From assembly GCA_017859395.1 (NCBI GenBank), contig JAFMNE010000001.1, positions 1 to 64,000 on the forward strand: 64,000 nt of DNA. Reading direction: 5' to 3'. Source of the DNA: Ilumatobacteraceae bacterium (GTDB lineage: Bacteria; Actinomycetota; Acidimicrobiia; Acidimicrobiales; Ilumatobacteraceae). Shown here piece by piece: positions 33,884 through 42,304 of the stretch; the stretch's first letter is position 1; each line of letters begins with the position of its first letter. Below the pieces are notes generated by a model. That model worked only from the letters and a program-made list of their open reading frames with translations, was not told the DNA's origin and did no database searches. A program made the translations under genes and the position numbers.

Positions 33884-34906
33884 ATGAGTGGGTCCCACGC
33901 CGCACGCGCCAGCGGAGCCGGGCGTCGCCCGCGCTCGGCGACCGCGGCGACGGAGCAGCTCCGCGCAGACGATGTGGAGGTGCCCACTGATGACGTCGCT
34001 GGAGATGTCAACCCCGACGATCATGCGGTCGATCTTGATGAGCGCTGGCACACCGCCGACTTTGCGTCGTCGTTGACCTCTTTGGCCGACCGCTCGGTGG
34101 CGGCGTACCTCAGCGATATCCGCCTGTTCGCCGAGTGGGTGGAACGCCTCGCCATGCAGGGACCCGACGATGTCACCCGGGTTGCTGTGCGTCGCTACGT
34201 GGCGAACCTCACTACCCGGCAATATGCACGCCGGTCCATTGCACGCAAAGTGGCTGCGCTCCGCCGTTATTTCGCGTGGGCGTTGCGACGCGGACTCGCA
34301 CCGGTTGACCCCACACTCGGCGTCCAGATCAGCGCGGGCGCTGGTCGCCTACCCCGCGTGCTGGGCGACCGTGACCTCGAGTCGCTCTTCGCTCCGGCCG
34401 ACCCTGGTGAGCCCGAATGGCGACACCGTCGTGACCTCGCGATCTGCGAGATCCTGTACGGGTCGGGGCTGCGGGTGTCGGAAGTGTGCGGTCTTCGTCT
34501 CGACGATCTCGATTTGAACGGCGGTGCTCTCCGGGTGTGGGGTAAAGGATCGAAACAGCGTCGTGTGCCACTCGGACAACCAGCCGTCGCAGCGACTAGT
34601 GAGTGGTTGGCGCTGCGTCACGAGGTTGTTCCCACCGACCTTGGTGATCTTGTGTTCGGCAACGAACGGGGTCATCAGCTCACCCCGCGCGACGTGCGCC
34701 GCATCCTCGACCGGCGTTGTGCCACCCCAACGCACCCACATGCGCTGCGCCACACATTCGCCACCCACCTGCTCGATGGTGGAGCTGACCTTCGGGCCGT
34801 TCAGGAGATGCTCGGCCACTCCGATGTGTCGACCACCCAGCGCTACACCCACGTGAGCCGAGAGCGCTTGATGAGTGCCTACCGCGACGCCCATCCACGC
34901 GCATGA
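33884..34906 (+). CDS. xerC: Tyrosine recombinase XerC-like
   Basis: A 340-residue tyrosine recombinase that resolves chromosome dimers at dif. The first 45 residues are an unusual hydrophilic extension; the core-binding domain (about 55-145) and catalytic domain follow. Catalytic residues are visible: Arg in GSGLRVSEVCGL, Lys in WGKGSKQRRV, His and Arg in HPHALRHTFATH, His in LGHSDVSTTQ and Tyr in QRYTHVS. Its place between dprA and whiG/rpsB is the conserved actinobacterial site of xerC, so I do not call it a phage integrase. The stop overlaps whiG (ATGA). Confidence 0.93.
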   Translation: MSGSHAARASGAGRRPRSATAATEQLRADDVEVPTDDVAGDVNPDDHAVDLDERWHTADFASSLTSLADRSVAAYLSDIRLFAEWVERLAMQGPDDVTRVAVRRYVANLTTRQYARRSIARKVAALRRYFAWALRRGLAPVDPTLGVQISAGAGRLPRVLGDRDLESLFAPADPGEPEWRHRRDLAICEILYGSGLRVSEVCGLRLDDLDLNGGALRVWGKGSKQRRVPLGQPAVAATSEWLALRHEVVPTDLGDLVFGNERGHQLTPRDVRRILDRRCATPTHPHALRHTFATHLLDGGADLRAVQEMLGHSDVSTTQRYTHVSRERLMSAYRDAHPRA

Positions 34907-35703
34907 CCCCACCTCCTCCACCTCCGCCGGCCGGGCAACGCCGCGGGCTTGCCGATGCTGATGCCGAGTTGGCTCTGCACTGGGATCGTTGGCAGCGACG
35001 GCGTGCCCCGGCGAGTCGAGACCACCTGATCGTGCACTATTCGCCTCTGGTGAAATTCGTGGCCGGTCGTGTGGGCGCCGGTCTGCCGTCGAGTGTCGAT
35101 GGAGGGGATCTGGTGTCCTACGGGGTGTTCGGTCTAATCGATGCGCTGGAGCGATTCGACCCGACGCATGGTGTACGGTTCGAAACCTTCGCGGCGCCGC
35201 GTATTCGTGGCGCTGTCTACGACGGTTTGCGTCAACTCGACTGGGTGCCGCGCTCGGTGCGGTCGAAAGCTCGTCGAATCGAGTCGGCGATTGCCGGATT
35301 CGAACATGACGAGGGTCGAGCGCCGGCCGATGCCGAACTCGCCGAACGGCTCGGGATCGACGTGGACGAGTTGGCGGCATGGCTGTCGGCTGTCGCTGCC
35401 ACCACGGTTGGCCCGCTCGATCGGGCAGTGGCTGCGGGTGCAGAACCGGTTTCCGTCGACCGTGATGGCGAGCGCACACCGTCGGCCGGGGTTGAAGAAG
35501 ACGAATTGCGTGCGGCGGTGCGCGCAGGAATCGGTGATCTCAGCGATCGCGAGCGGTTCGTGCTCGCCTTGTACTACGACGAAGGCCTGACGCTTGCCGA
35601 GATTGGTGACGTCCTCGGCGTCACTGAATCGCGGGTCTCGCAAATCCACACGCGGGCGGTGTTGGCATTGCGGGCACGGTTGCGCTCGCGCGATCTGCTC
35701 TGA
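34903..35703 (+). CDS. whiG: FliA/WhiG-type sigma factor (sigma-28 family)
   Basis: A 266-residue group 3 sigma factor. After a run of prolines, region 2 shows YSPLVKFVAGRVGAGLPSSVDGGDLVSYGVFGLIDALERFDP (in parts), then FETFAAPRIRGAVYDGLRQLDWVPRSVR, the hallmark of the FliA/WhiG group; region 3 and a region 4 with YYDEGLTLAEIGDVLGVTESRVSQIHTRA follow. WhiG controls sporulation in Streptomyces, FliA motility in other bacteria; no flagellar or spore genes are here, so the regulon is open. It is coupled to xerC by ATGA. Confidence 0.92.
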   Translation: MTPPPPPPPAGQRRGLADADAELALHWDRWQRRRAPASRDHLIVHYSPLVKFVAGRVGAGLPSSVDGGDLVSYGVFGLIDALERFDPTHGVRFETFAAPRIRGAVYDGLRQLDWVPRSVRSKARRIESAIAGFEHDEGRAPADAELAERLGIDVDELAAWLSAVAATTVGPLDRAVAAGAEPVSVDRDGERTPSAGVEEDELRAAVRAGIGDLSDRERFVLALYYDEGLTLAEIGDVLGVTESRVSQIHTRAVLALRARLRSRDLL

Positions 35704-35757
35704 GCGGCATCAGCGCAACCCGCGCGGCGTCATGCCGACAGATGCGGAGGTGTAGTT

Positions 35758-36288
35758 GTGGGTGTCAACCTGGGATCGGCGATCGGGGTCGTGCTGGTAT
35801 CGGTTGCGGTCGTGGCATTCACCGCGGCGGCAGTGGCCGACACCACCATCTCTCAACCGGTTGCTGCAACGTGTTGGGTGCCGGTGGTGGATGCGCCGAT
35901 CATCGACCCGTTTCGGCCCCCTGCGTGTCCGTGGTGTGCCGGCAACCGCGGGGTTGAGTTCGAGTCCGATGCGGGAGCGCTGGTGCATGCTCCAACGCCG
36001 GCGACGGTCATCTTTGCCGGTGCGGTGGCGGGGACGCCGTGGATCACTCTCGACACCGGCACCGAGCGCATCACCATTGGCGGGGTTGACGCAATGGTGC
36101 ACGTGGGGGACAGGGTGCGGCGCGGCCAGATGCTCGGCGTATCAACGACAACGGTGCATGTGGGCGTGCGCCGTGGCGATGACTACCTCGATCCGGCGCG
36201 ATGGCTCACCTCCTCTGGCTATCGAGCACGGGTGGTGCCCGACGATGGCGCACCTGGGCGACCAGCGTCGCGGCGACCCACGTGCTGA
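35758..36288 (+). CDS. Degenerate LytM/M23-like exported domain
   Basis: A 176-residue protein with a signal-like hydrophobic start (about 6-27) and a short LytM-like beta-sheet domain. The usual H-x3-D is replaced by N63...E67 in NRGVEF, and the HxH by T132-V-H134 in TTVHVGVRRG, so three of four zinc ligands are missing. The shape of the family (GDRVRRGQMLGVST before the last motif) is kept. Like EnvC or ActS it may activate an amidase rather than cut peptidoglycan. A GGAGG site about 7 nt before the GTG sets the start. It sits where actinobacteria usually have an active M23 peptidase gene before rpsB. A CPWC motif at 57-60 is extra. Confidence 0.72.
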   Translation: MGVNLGSAIGVVLVSVAVVAFTAAAVADTTISQPVAATCWVPVVDAPIIDPFRPPACPWCAGNRGVEFESDAGALVHAPTPATVIFAGAVAGTPWITLDTGTERITIGGVDAMVHVGDRVRRGQMLGVSTTTVHVGVRRGDDYLDPARWLTSSGYRARVVPDDGAPGRPASRRPTC

Positions 36289-36350
36289 TCATGGGGCCGC
36301 GAGGGACTCTGGTGTTCTCACCACCGTGTCCGACCGCTGTGTGCAGTCGA

Positions 36351-36356
36351 TAGCAT
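36351..36356 (+). promoter_or_regulatory. -10 element TAGCAT for rpsB
   Basis: TAGCAT lies about 124 nt before the rpsB ATG, so the mRNA would carry a leader over 100 nt, unlike the leaderless genes nearby. No -35 was assigned. Confidence 0.4.
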
Positions 36357-36382
36357 CGAGTGAGTGCCCCATCCCGGGGTGC

Positions 36383-36398
36383 CGCACCAACTGGTGCG
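36383..36398 (+). ncRNA. Hairpin in the rpsB 5' leader
   Basis: CGCACCA and TGGTGCG form a strong stem inside the leader, preceded by a weaker CCCC/GGGG stem. Bacterial S2 operons often have an S2-binding leader structure that limits translation; the link to this hairpin is inference. Confidence 0.35.
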
Positions 36399-36479
36399 TC
36401 CATAAGAAACAACCACCGGTCCATCTGCGGTCGCTACGGCGCCCGGGCTGGTTGGGTAACCGCAGAACAGGAGACACTC

Positions 36480-37430
36480 ATGGCTGTGATCAGCATGCGC
36501 CAGATGATTGAGGCAGGCGCCCATTTCGGGCACCAGACCCGTCGCTGGAATCCCAAGATGCGGCGCTTCATTTTCGGCGAGCGCAACGGCATCTACGTCA
36601 TCGATCTCGATCAGACGCTGTCGCGTATCGAGACCGCCTACGGTTTTTTGCGTGACCTCGTCGCCGACGGTGGAAACGTGTTGTTCGTCGGTACGAAGAA
36701 GCAGGCGCAGGACCCCATTCGCAACTCGGCCGATCGTTGCGGCATGCCGTATGTGAACGAGCGCTGGCTGGGCGGCATGCTCACCAACTTCTCGACCATT
36801 TCGGTGCGGGTCAACAAGATGTTGGAACTCGAGCGCCAGAAGTCCATCGGCGAGTTCGACCTCATGATCAAAAAAGAGGCGCTCCTACTCGACCGTGAAC
36901 TCACCAAGTTGCAGCGCAACCTTGGTGGTCTGCGTGACATGAAGAAGGCACCTGACGCAGTGTTCGTGCTCGACACCGTGAAAGAACACATCGCGGTAAC
37001 CGAGGCGAACAAGCTCGGAATTCCCGTGGTGGCGGTGGTCGACACCAACGTCGACCCGGATGTCATTCAGTACCCGATCCCCGGCAACGATGACGCGATC
37101 CGCGCGAATGCCCTGTTCGCCAATGTGATTGCCGAGGCAGTGCTCGAGGGGCGCTACATCGCGTCGCGTCGCCCATCCGCAGAGCCGGTGATCCCAGCGC
37201 CGCCCGAGCGCACCCCCGAGGATGCCGCAGCATTCGAGAAGGCTCAAGCTGACGCCCGCGCCGCAGCAGCCAAGGCCCAAGCCGAGCGCGAGGCCCGTCT
37301 CGCTGCCAAGAAGGTGGCCGCCGATGCCGGGGAGGCCCCTGAGGCCTCCGCTGTCACCGAGGCCCCCGCAGCTGAGGAGGCTCCCGTCGAGGAGTCAGCC
37401 GCCGAGGTTGCGCCCGCCGACGAGAACTGA
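36480..37430 (+). CDS. rpsB: 30S ribosomal protein S2
   Basis: A 316-residue S2. It opens [27 protein letters not shown] (in parts), then [29 protein letters not shown], and [21 protein letters not shown] long Ala/Glu-rich acidic tail (about 245-316) extends the family's normal length of about 250 residues; tails like this occur in actinobacterial S2. An AGGAG site precedes the ATG. It heads the translation block with tsf, pyrH and frr. Confidence 0.97.
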   Translation: MAVISMRQMIEAGAHFGHQTRRWNPKMRRFIFGERNGIYVIDLDQTLSRIETAYGFLRDLVADGGNVLFVGTKKQAQDPIRNSADRCGMPYVNERWLGGMLTNFSTISVRVNKMLELERQKSIGEFDLMIKKEALLLDRELTKLQRNLGGLRDMKKAPDAVFVLDTVKEHIAVTEANKLGIPVVAVVDTNVDPDVIQYPIPGNDDAIRANALFANVIAEAVLEGRYIASRRPSAEPVIPAPPERTPEDAAAFEKAQADARAAAAKAQAEREARLAAKKVAADAGEAPEASAVTEAPAAEEAPVEESAAEVAPADEN

Positions 37431-37457
37431 CCCCCACAACCGAATCGAGGACGACCG

Positions 37458-38246
37458 ATGTCATTCACCGCACAAGATGTGAAGGCGCTGCGCGAGGCAA
37501 CCGGCGCCGGCATGATGGACTGCAAGAAGGCTCTCACCGAACACGACGGTGACATGGAAGCCGCTAAGCAGTTCCTACGCGAGAAGGGCTTGGCCGCGTC
37601 GGCCAAGCGCGACGATCGCGACAACGACCAGGGCGTCATCGCCCTCGCTGTCGAGTCGGGCGTGGCGGCGATGGTGCAGTTGAAGTGCGAGACCGACTTC
37701 GTAGCCGGTTCCGACCAGTTCAAAGAAGCGGCCGATCGCATGCTCGCTGCGGTACTCGCCGGTGGACCCGACGCGGTCAGTGCCGACGACGCCGACCTCG
37801 AGGAGTTGAAGATCACCCTCAAGGAAAAGATCGAACTTGGCCGAGTCGAGTACATGAAGGCCGCCGACGGCAATGTGATTGGACATTACCAGCACATCCA
37901 GGGTGGCCGCGGCGTGAATGGCGTGCTGGTTGAAGTGGCCGGCGGTGACGACGAACTCGCCCACGACCTCGCCGTGCACATCGCCTTCGCGCGTCCCGCA
38001 TACCTGCGGCGTGACGATGTTCCCGCTAGCGCCATCGAGGCCGAACGGGCCACGCTGGAGACAATCACCCGTAACGAGGGTAAGCCCGAGCAGGCGATCG
38101 CCAAAATCGTTGAGGGCCGCTTGGGCGGGTTCTTCAAAGACATCGTGCTCTACGAGCAGCCCTTCGCTAAAGACGACAAGAAGAGCATCACCGACATCGT
38201 CGGATCGGCCGAGATCGTCCGATTCGCCCAGGTCGAGATCGGCTGA
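37458..38246 (+). CDS. tsf: Elongation factor Ts
   Basis: A 262-residue nucleotide-exchange factor for EF-Tu. The N-terminal part has [30 protein letters not shown] (in parts), followed by [17 protein letters not shown], the core that contacts EF-Tu. It follows rpsB by 27 nt and is followed by pyrH by 13 nt. The length is normal. Confidence 0.97.
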   Translation: MSFTAQDVKALREATGAGMMDCKKALTEHDGDMEAAKQFLREKGLAASAKRDDRDNDQGVIALAVESGVAAMVQLKCETDFVAGSDQFKEAADRMLAAVLAGGPDAVSADDADLEELKITLKEKIELGRVEYMKAADGNVIGHYQHIQGGRGVNGVLVEVAGGDDELAHDLAVHIAFARPAYLRRDDVPASAIEAERATLETITRNEGKPEQAIAKIVEGRLGGFFKDIVLYEQPFAKDDKKSITDIVGSAEIVRFAQVEIG

Positions 38247-38259
38247 GAGGACAACGACG

Positions 38260-38991
38260 ATGACCACCACACCCCGTTGGCGGCGCATCGTCTTCAAGCC
38301 CTCCGGTGAGGCACTCGCCGGCCCGGAGGGGCGCGGGCTCGACGGGCCCACTCTCGACGCGACCGCAGCCGAGATCATCGATCTCCGCCAGAACATGGGC
38401 GTTGATGTGGCCGTGGTTGTCGGTGGTGGCAACTTCTGGAGAGGCCGCACCGGTGCAATGGAGGGGATGGACCCCACCCAGAGCGACCATATCGGCATGC
38501 TCGGCACAGTGATGAACGCTCTCGCTCTTCAAGATGCGCTCGAACGCAAGGGCCAACCCACCCGGGTGCAGACGGCGATCGAGATGCCGCGGATCGCCGA
38601 GCAGTACATCCGGCGGCGTGCTGTGCGCCACCTGGAGAAGGGCAGGGTGGTGATCTTCGCCGCCGGTACTGGCAACCCGTTCTTCACCACCGATACCGCA
38701 GCGGCGCTGCGTGCGGCCGAGATCGAAGCAGATGCCCTGTTGAAAGGCACTCATTCAGGTGTGGACGGTGTGTACGACGCCGACCCCCGCGTGAACGACG
38801 ACGCCGTGAAATACGACGAGGTCGACTACATGGAGGTCATGACCAAAGACCTCAAGGTGATGGACGCCACCGCCATTGCGTTCTGCCGCGATAACCAGAT
38901 TCCCATCGTGGTGTTTGACATGTCGACGCGCGGTTCTCTGCGCGCAATTCTCGCCGGCGAACAGGTCGGCACCATGGTTCACGACGTCTGA
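38260..38991 (+). CDS. pyrH: UMP kinase
   Basis: A 243-residue amino-acid-kinase-fold enzyme that phosphorylates UMP. Seen: [53 protein letters not shown] and VYDADPR. The usual KLSGE start motif reads FKPSGEAL here, a Leu-to-Pro change beside the conserved Ser-Gly-Glu. A GAGAGGA site precedes the ATG. It follows tsf in the standard order. Confidence 0.96.
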   Translation: MTTTPRWRRIVFKPSGEALAGPEGRGLDGPTLDATAAEIIDLRQNMGVDVAVVVGGGNFWRGRTGAMEGMDPTQSDHIGMLGTVMNALALQDALERKGQPTRVQTAIEMPRIAEQYIRRRAVRHLEKGRVVIFAAGTGNPFFTTDTAAALRAAEIEADALLKGTHSGVDGVYDADPRVNDDAVKYDEVDYMEVMTKDLKVMDATAIAFCRDNQIPIVVFDMSTRGSLRAILAGEQVGTMVHDV

Positions 38992-39029
38992 GAGGTGCAC
39001 GCCTCCACCTGTGTGGCCCATGGGGTGGG

Positions 39030-39035
39030 TACGCT
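39030..39035 (+). promoter_or_regulatory. -10 element TACGCT for frr
   Basis: TACGCT with a 6-nt spacer to the second of two in-frame GTG codons; decides the shorter start of frr. Confidence 0.5.
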
Positions 39036-39041
39036 GTGCGG

Positions 39042-39599
39042 GTGATCGACGAGACGTTGCTCGACGCCATGGAGAAGATGGACAAAGCCGTGGTGCACGT
39101 GCAGAGCCAGTTCGCGACGGTGCGTACCGGCCGTGCCGCACCAGCACTCGTTGAGCACCTCCTTGTCGAGTACTACGGCGCGCCAGTGCCGATGCAGCAG
39201 TTGGTGTCGATTCAGGTGCCCGAAGCCCGCCAGCTGCTGATCAAACCGCATGATCGAGCGGCGCTCGGCGCGGTCGAGAAGGCCATTCGCGACTCCGATC
39301 TCGGAGTATCACCGAATAACGACGGTGTGGTGATCCGTTTGAATTTCCCGGCGCTCACTGAGGAGCGGCGCCGCGACTACGTGCGGGTTGCCAAGCAGAT
39401 GGCCGAAGACGGTCGCGTGGCGGTGCGAAATATTCGTCGCGATGCGCGCAAAGCGCTCGAGTCGGCGGAGAAAGACAGCGAGATCTCCGCCGACGAGTTG
39501 GAGCGAGCCGAGAAAGAACTCGACCGATCCACCTCTGAACACGTTGATCGCATCGATGCGGCACTTGGCCGCAAGGAGACCGAACTACTCGAGGTGTGA
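39042..39599 (+). CDS. frr: Ribosome recycling factor
   Basis: A 185-residue factor that with EF-G splits the post-termination ribosome. It starts VIDETLLDAMEKMDKAV, matching the usual N-terminus; RTGRAAPALVEHLLVEYYGAPVP and a coiled-coil C-terminus (RRDARKALESAEKDSEISADELERAEKELD, in parts) complete the family pattern. A GTG two codons upstream is also in frame, but the -10 box and the family N-terminus favour this one. The gene follows pyrH by 50 nt. Confidence 0.96.
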   Translation: MIDETLLDAMEKMDKAVVHVQSQFATVRTGRAAPALVEHLLVEYYGAPVPMQQLVSIQVPEARQLLIKPHDRAALGAVEKAIRDSDLGVSPNNDGVVIRLNFPALTEERRRDYVRVAKQMAEDGRVAVRNIRRDARKALESAEKDSEISADELERAEKELDRSTSEHVDRIDAALGRKETELLEV

Positions 39600-39650
39600 C
39601 CGCAATGCGGGCACCTGGGGCGGGTACCAACCGATGAAGGGGGTACAGAG

Positions 39651-41111
39651 ATGAACGACCGGTACGACGACGACGGATCCCTGTTCCGTGATCCCACCGA
39701 TCCAGGCCGCGAGCATCGCGATGATGCCGAGGCCGATCGTGCGGCTGGCGACGCTGGCGACACTGGCGACAACGGTGAAAGCGGCGACAACGGGCTGCTC
39801 GACAGTGCGCTCGACGCCGACTTCGATCGATTCGCTGATCGTGTTCGTCACGTCGAAGACGCACCGGCGCCGCCACCCGCACTGGCCTTCGACGACGAGT
39901 CCGGCCCAATGCCGCACTGGAGCGAACCCGCAACGGGTGAGATTCCGCGTCCGTCGGATCCCACCGGGGTGAACCCGGTCGTGGATCCCACACCGGCAGC
40001 CTCGCGCTCCGAAGATGAATTGTGGGCGTCATTCACGGCCGAGCAGCCCGTCTGGAACGACGATTCGCCTGAGGGCGTTCCCGTTGACTCGGGTCGTGTC
40101 ACCGGTGAAACGGTGGCCACAGAGCCGTCACGCATCGTCATCGGGACCGACCCCGCGGGTATCGAACGCCGCAGCGCCGATCCGTCGGGTGCTACGCGCC
40201 GGCCGTTGCGTCGGCCGGGTCGACGGGCACCTGAACCGGTGCCGGGCACCGCGCCGAGTGCCACCGGTCGTGACCTGCCGGTCGCCACCGCAGTGGGCTT
40301 GTTCCTCGTGCTGTTGTTCGTCGGCGCCATGATGTGGCGTCCATGGTCGGTGGCCGCACTGGTCGCCGTTGTCCTTGGTCTCGGAGCCGTGGAGTTCTAC
40401 GACAAAGTCACCGAACGTGGATACCGGCCTGCTGTAGTGCCCGGCATCGTCACCTGCGTGACCGCGCCGTTGGCGGCTTACTGGTTGGGTGACGGCACGT
40501 TGCCACTGGTGCTGCTCCTCGGTTTTGCTGCGACAGCGGGCACGTACATCGGGTCACGATCGATCGACATCGGGCCGCTGCCGAATATTTCGATCACCAC
40601 CTTGCCCACCGTGTGGATCGGGTTGGCGGGTGCCTATGCAGGGTTGATTCTGCGGTTCTCCACCACCGGTGAGGTACTGCGGGCCGACACCGGCACCGAC
40701 ACATTGTTCATGCTGGCCCTTGCGGTGGTGGCGAACGATGTGGGTGCGTTGTTCGTTGGATCGGCTGCTGGGCGCACACCCTTGCGGTCGTGGATCAGCC
40801 CGTCGAAGACGGTGGAGGGCTTCATCGGCGGCGGCTTGATGACCGTTGTGGCACTGGTCGTCGTGGGCATCGGCGGGTGGAACAGCACCTGGGACAGCAC
40901 GGGCCATCTGCTCGCACTCGCGGTCATCGTGTCGATCACCGCGCCGGCAGGAGACCTGATCGAATCGATGTTCAAGAGGAACCTCGGCATGAAGGACTTC
41001 GGGTCGCTGGTCAAGGGCCACGGTGGGGTGCTTGACCGCTTCGACGGTTTCTTGCTCACCTTGCCGGCGGTGTACTACCTCACGTTGATTCTCGAGCCCT
41101 GGGCCTCGTGA
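39651..41111 (+). CDS. cdsA: Phosphatidate cytidylyltransferase with long N-terminal extension
   Basis: A 486-residue inner-membrane enzyme making CDP-diacylglycerol. The first 205 residues are acidic, Asp/Pro/Arg-rich and low in structure; the membrane domain (about 210-486) has eight or so helices and the family motif near the end: SPSKTVEGFIGGG, then SITAPAGDLIESMFKRNLGMKDFGS in parts, and GHGGVLDRFDGFL. The extension is far longer than in E. coli CdsA and may contact other proteins. The stop overlaps the GTG of dxr. Confidence 0.93.
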   Translation: MNDRYDDDGSLFRDPTDPGREHRDDAEADRAAGDAGDTGDNGESGDNGLLDSALDADFDRFADRVRHVEDAPAPPPALAFDDESGPMPHWSEPATGEIPRPSDPTGVNPVVDPTPAASRSEDELWASFTAEQPVWNDDSPEGVPVDSGRVTGETVATEPSRIVIGTDPAGIERRSADPSGATRRPLRRPGRRAPEPVPGTAPSATGRDLPVATAVGLFLVLLFVGAMMWRPWSVAALVAVVLGLGAVEFYDKVTERGYRPAVVPGIVTCVTAPLAAYWLGDGTLPLVLLLGFAATAGTYIGSRSIDIGPLPNISITTLPTVWIGLAGAYAGLILRFSTTGEVLRADTGTDTLFMLALAVVANDVGALFVGSAAGRTPLRSWISPSKTVEGFIGGGLMTVVALVVVGIGGWNSTWDSTGHLLALAVIVSITAPAGDLIESMFKRNLGMKDFGSLVKGHGGVLDRFDGFLLTLPAVYYLTLILEPWAS

Positions 41112-42271
41112 CCGTTTCGGTCGCACTCGCCGGGTGCACCGGTTCTATCGGTCGCCAAACCGTTGAGGTCGTGGCAGCCGACCCCGATCGCTACCGCATC
41201 GATGCGGTGTCGGTGGGATCGTCGGTCGCCGACGCGGTACAGGTGGTGGCCTCCACCGGAGCGCGAGTGCTGGCCGTGGCCGACGAGGCCGCTCGTTTCG
41301 CAGCCCGCGACATGTTGAACGATGCCGGGATGGTCCGTGTCGAGGTGGTCGACGACCTCGCGCCGGTGTGCAGCGAGGTCGACGTGGTGGTGAATGCGGT
41401 TGTTGGTTTCGCCGGGTTGGATATCACGGTGGCCACGTTGGCGGCGGGGCGTCGATTGGCGCTGGCCAACAAGGAAAGCCTCATCGCGGCGGGCCCGGTG
41501 GTGCAGCCGCTGCGCGCAACGCCGGGCGCCGAATTGATTCCGGTGGATTCCGAACACAGTGCCCTGCATCAATGTCTGCGCTCGGGGACACCTGGTGCAG
41601 GTGAGGTCGAGCGCTTGATTCTGACGGCCTCGGGTGGCCCGTTCCGTGGCCGGACACTGGACGAACTGTCGCAGGTGCGTCGACAAGATGCTCTTGCTCA
41701 CCCGACATGGGCGATGGGCCCAAAGATCACTGTCGATTCGTCCACCTTGATGAACAAGGGCCTTGAGGTCATCGAAGCACACGAGTTATTCGCTGTGCCC
41801 TATGACTGCATCGATGTTGTGGTGCACCCGCAGTCGGTGGTGCATTCGATGGTGGAATTCACCGACGCGTCCACCATTGCGCAACTCTCGATGCCCGATA
41901 TGCGCCTGCCCATCGCGTACGCGTTGGCGTGGCCGCAGCGCGGTGGGACGCCGTTCGGACGCATCGATTGGGCAACCGTTGGTTCGTTGACGTTCGAACG
42001 CCCGGACCGCGACACGTTCCGCTGTCTGGATCTCGCAATCGCTGCTGGTCGGATGGGTGGCGATGCGCCTGCGGTTCTGTCGGCAGCGAATGAGGTTGCG
42101 GTAGAGGCATTTCTCGACGGCCACCTCGGATGGGCTGCGATTTCCGATGTGGTGAGCCGTGTGCTCGACGCGCACGATGTGGCTGTGCCGGGTACCGTTG
42201 GAGATGTGATCGATGCCGATCGACGCGGTCGGATTGCCGCCACTGCGGTGGTGGCACAAATGGCCGCCTGA
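41108..42271 (+). CDS. dxr: 1-deoxy-D-xylulose 5-phosphate reductoisomerase
   Basis: A 387-residue NADPH-dependent enzyme of the MEP isoprenoid pathway. NADPH binding is seen in AGCTGSIGRQTVEV; catalytic and metal-binding residues in LANKESLIAAG, VDSEHSALHQCL, TASGGPFRG, and KITVDSSTLMNKGLEVIEAHELF. The GTG start overlaps cdsA (GTGA). With ispG two genes on, two steps of the MEP pathway are encoded here. Confidence 0.96.
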   Translation: MTVSVALAGCTGSIGRQTVEVVAADPDRYRIDAVSVGSSVADAVQVVASTGARVLAVADEAARFAARDMLNDAGMVRVEVVDDLAPVCSEVDVVVNAVVGFAGLDITVATLAAGRRLALANKESLIAAGPVVQPLRATPGAELIPVDSEHSALHQCLRSGTPGAGEVERLILTASGGPFRGRTLDELSQVRRQDALAHPTWAMGPKITVDSSTLMNKGLEVIEAHELFAVPYDCIDVVVHPQSVVHSMVEFTDASTIAQLSMPDMRLPIAYALAWPQRGGTPFGRIDWATVGSLTFERPDRDTFRCLDLAIAAGRMGGDAPAVLSAANEVAVEAFLDGHLGWAAISDVVSRVLDAHDVAVPGTVGDVIDADRRGRIAATAVVAQMAA

Positions 42272-42304
42272 TCGTCTCGAACGACACTGCGAAGCCAACC
42301 AACG

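Noticed and set aside
33884-34906. Tyrosine recombinase as an integrase of a mobile element
   Set aside because: It lies in the conserved actinobacterial dprA-xerC-whiG order, with no att repeats, tRNA target or phage genes nearby.
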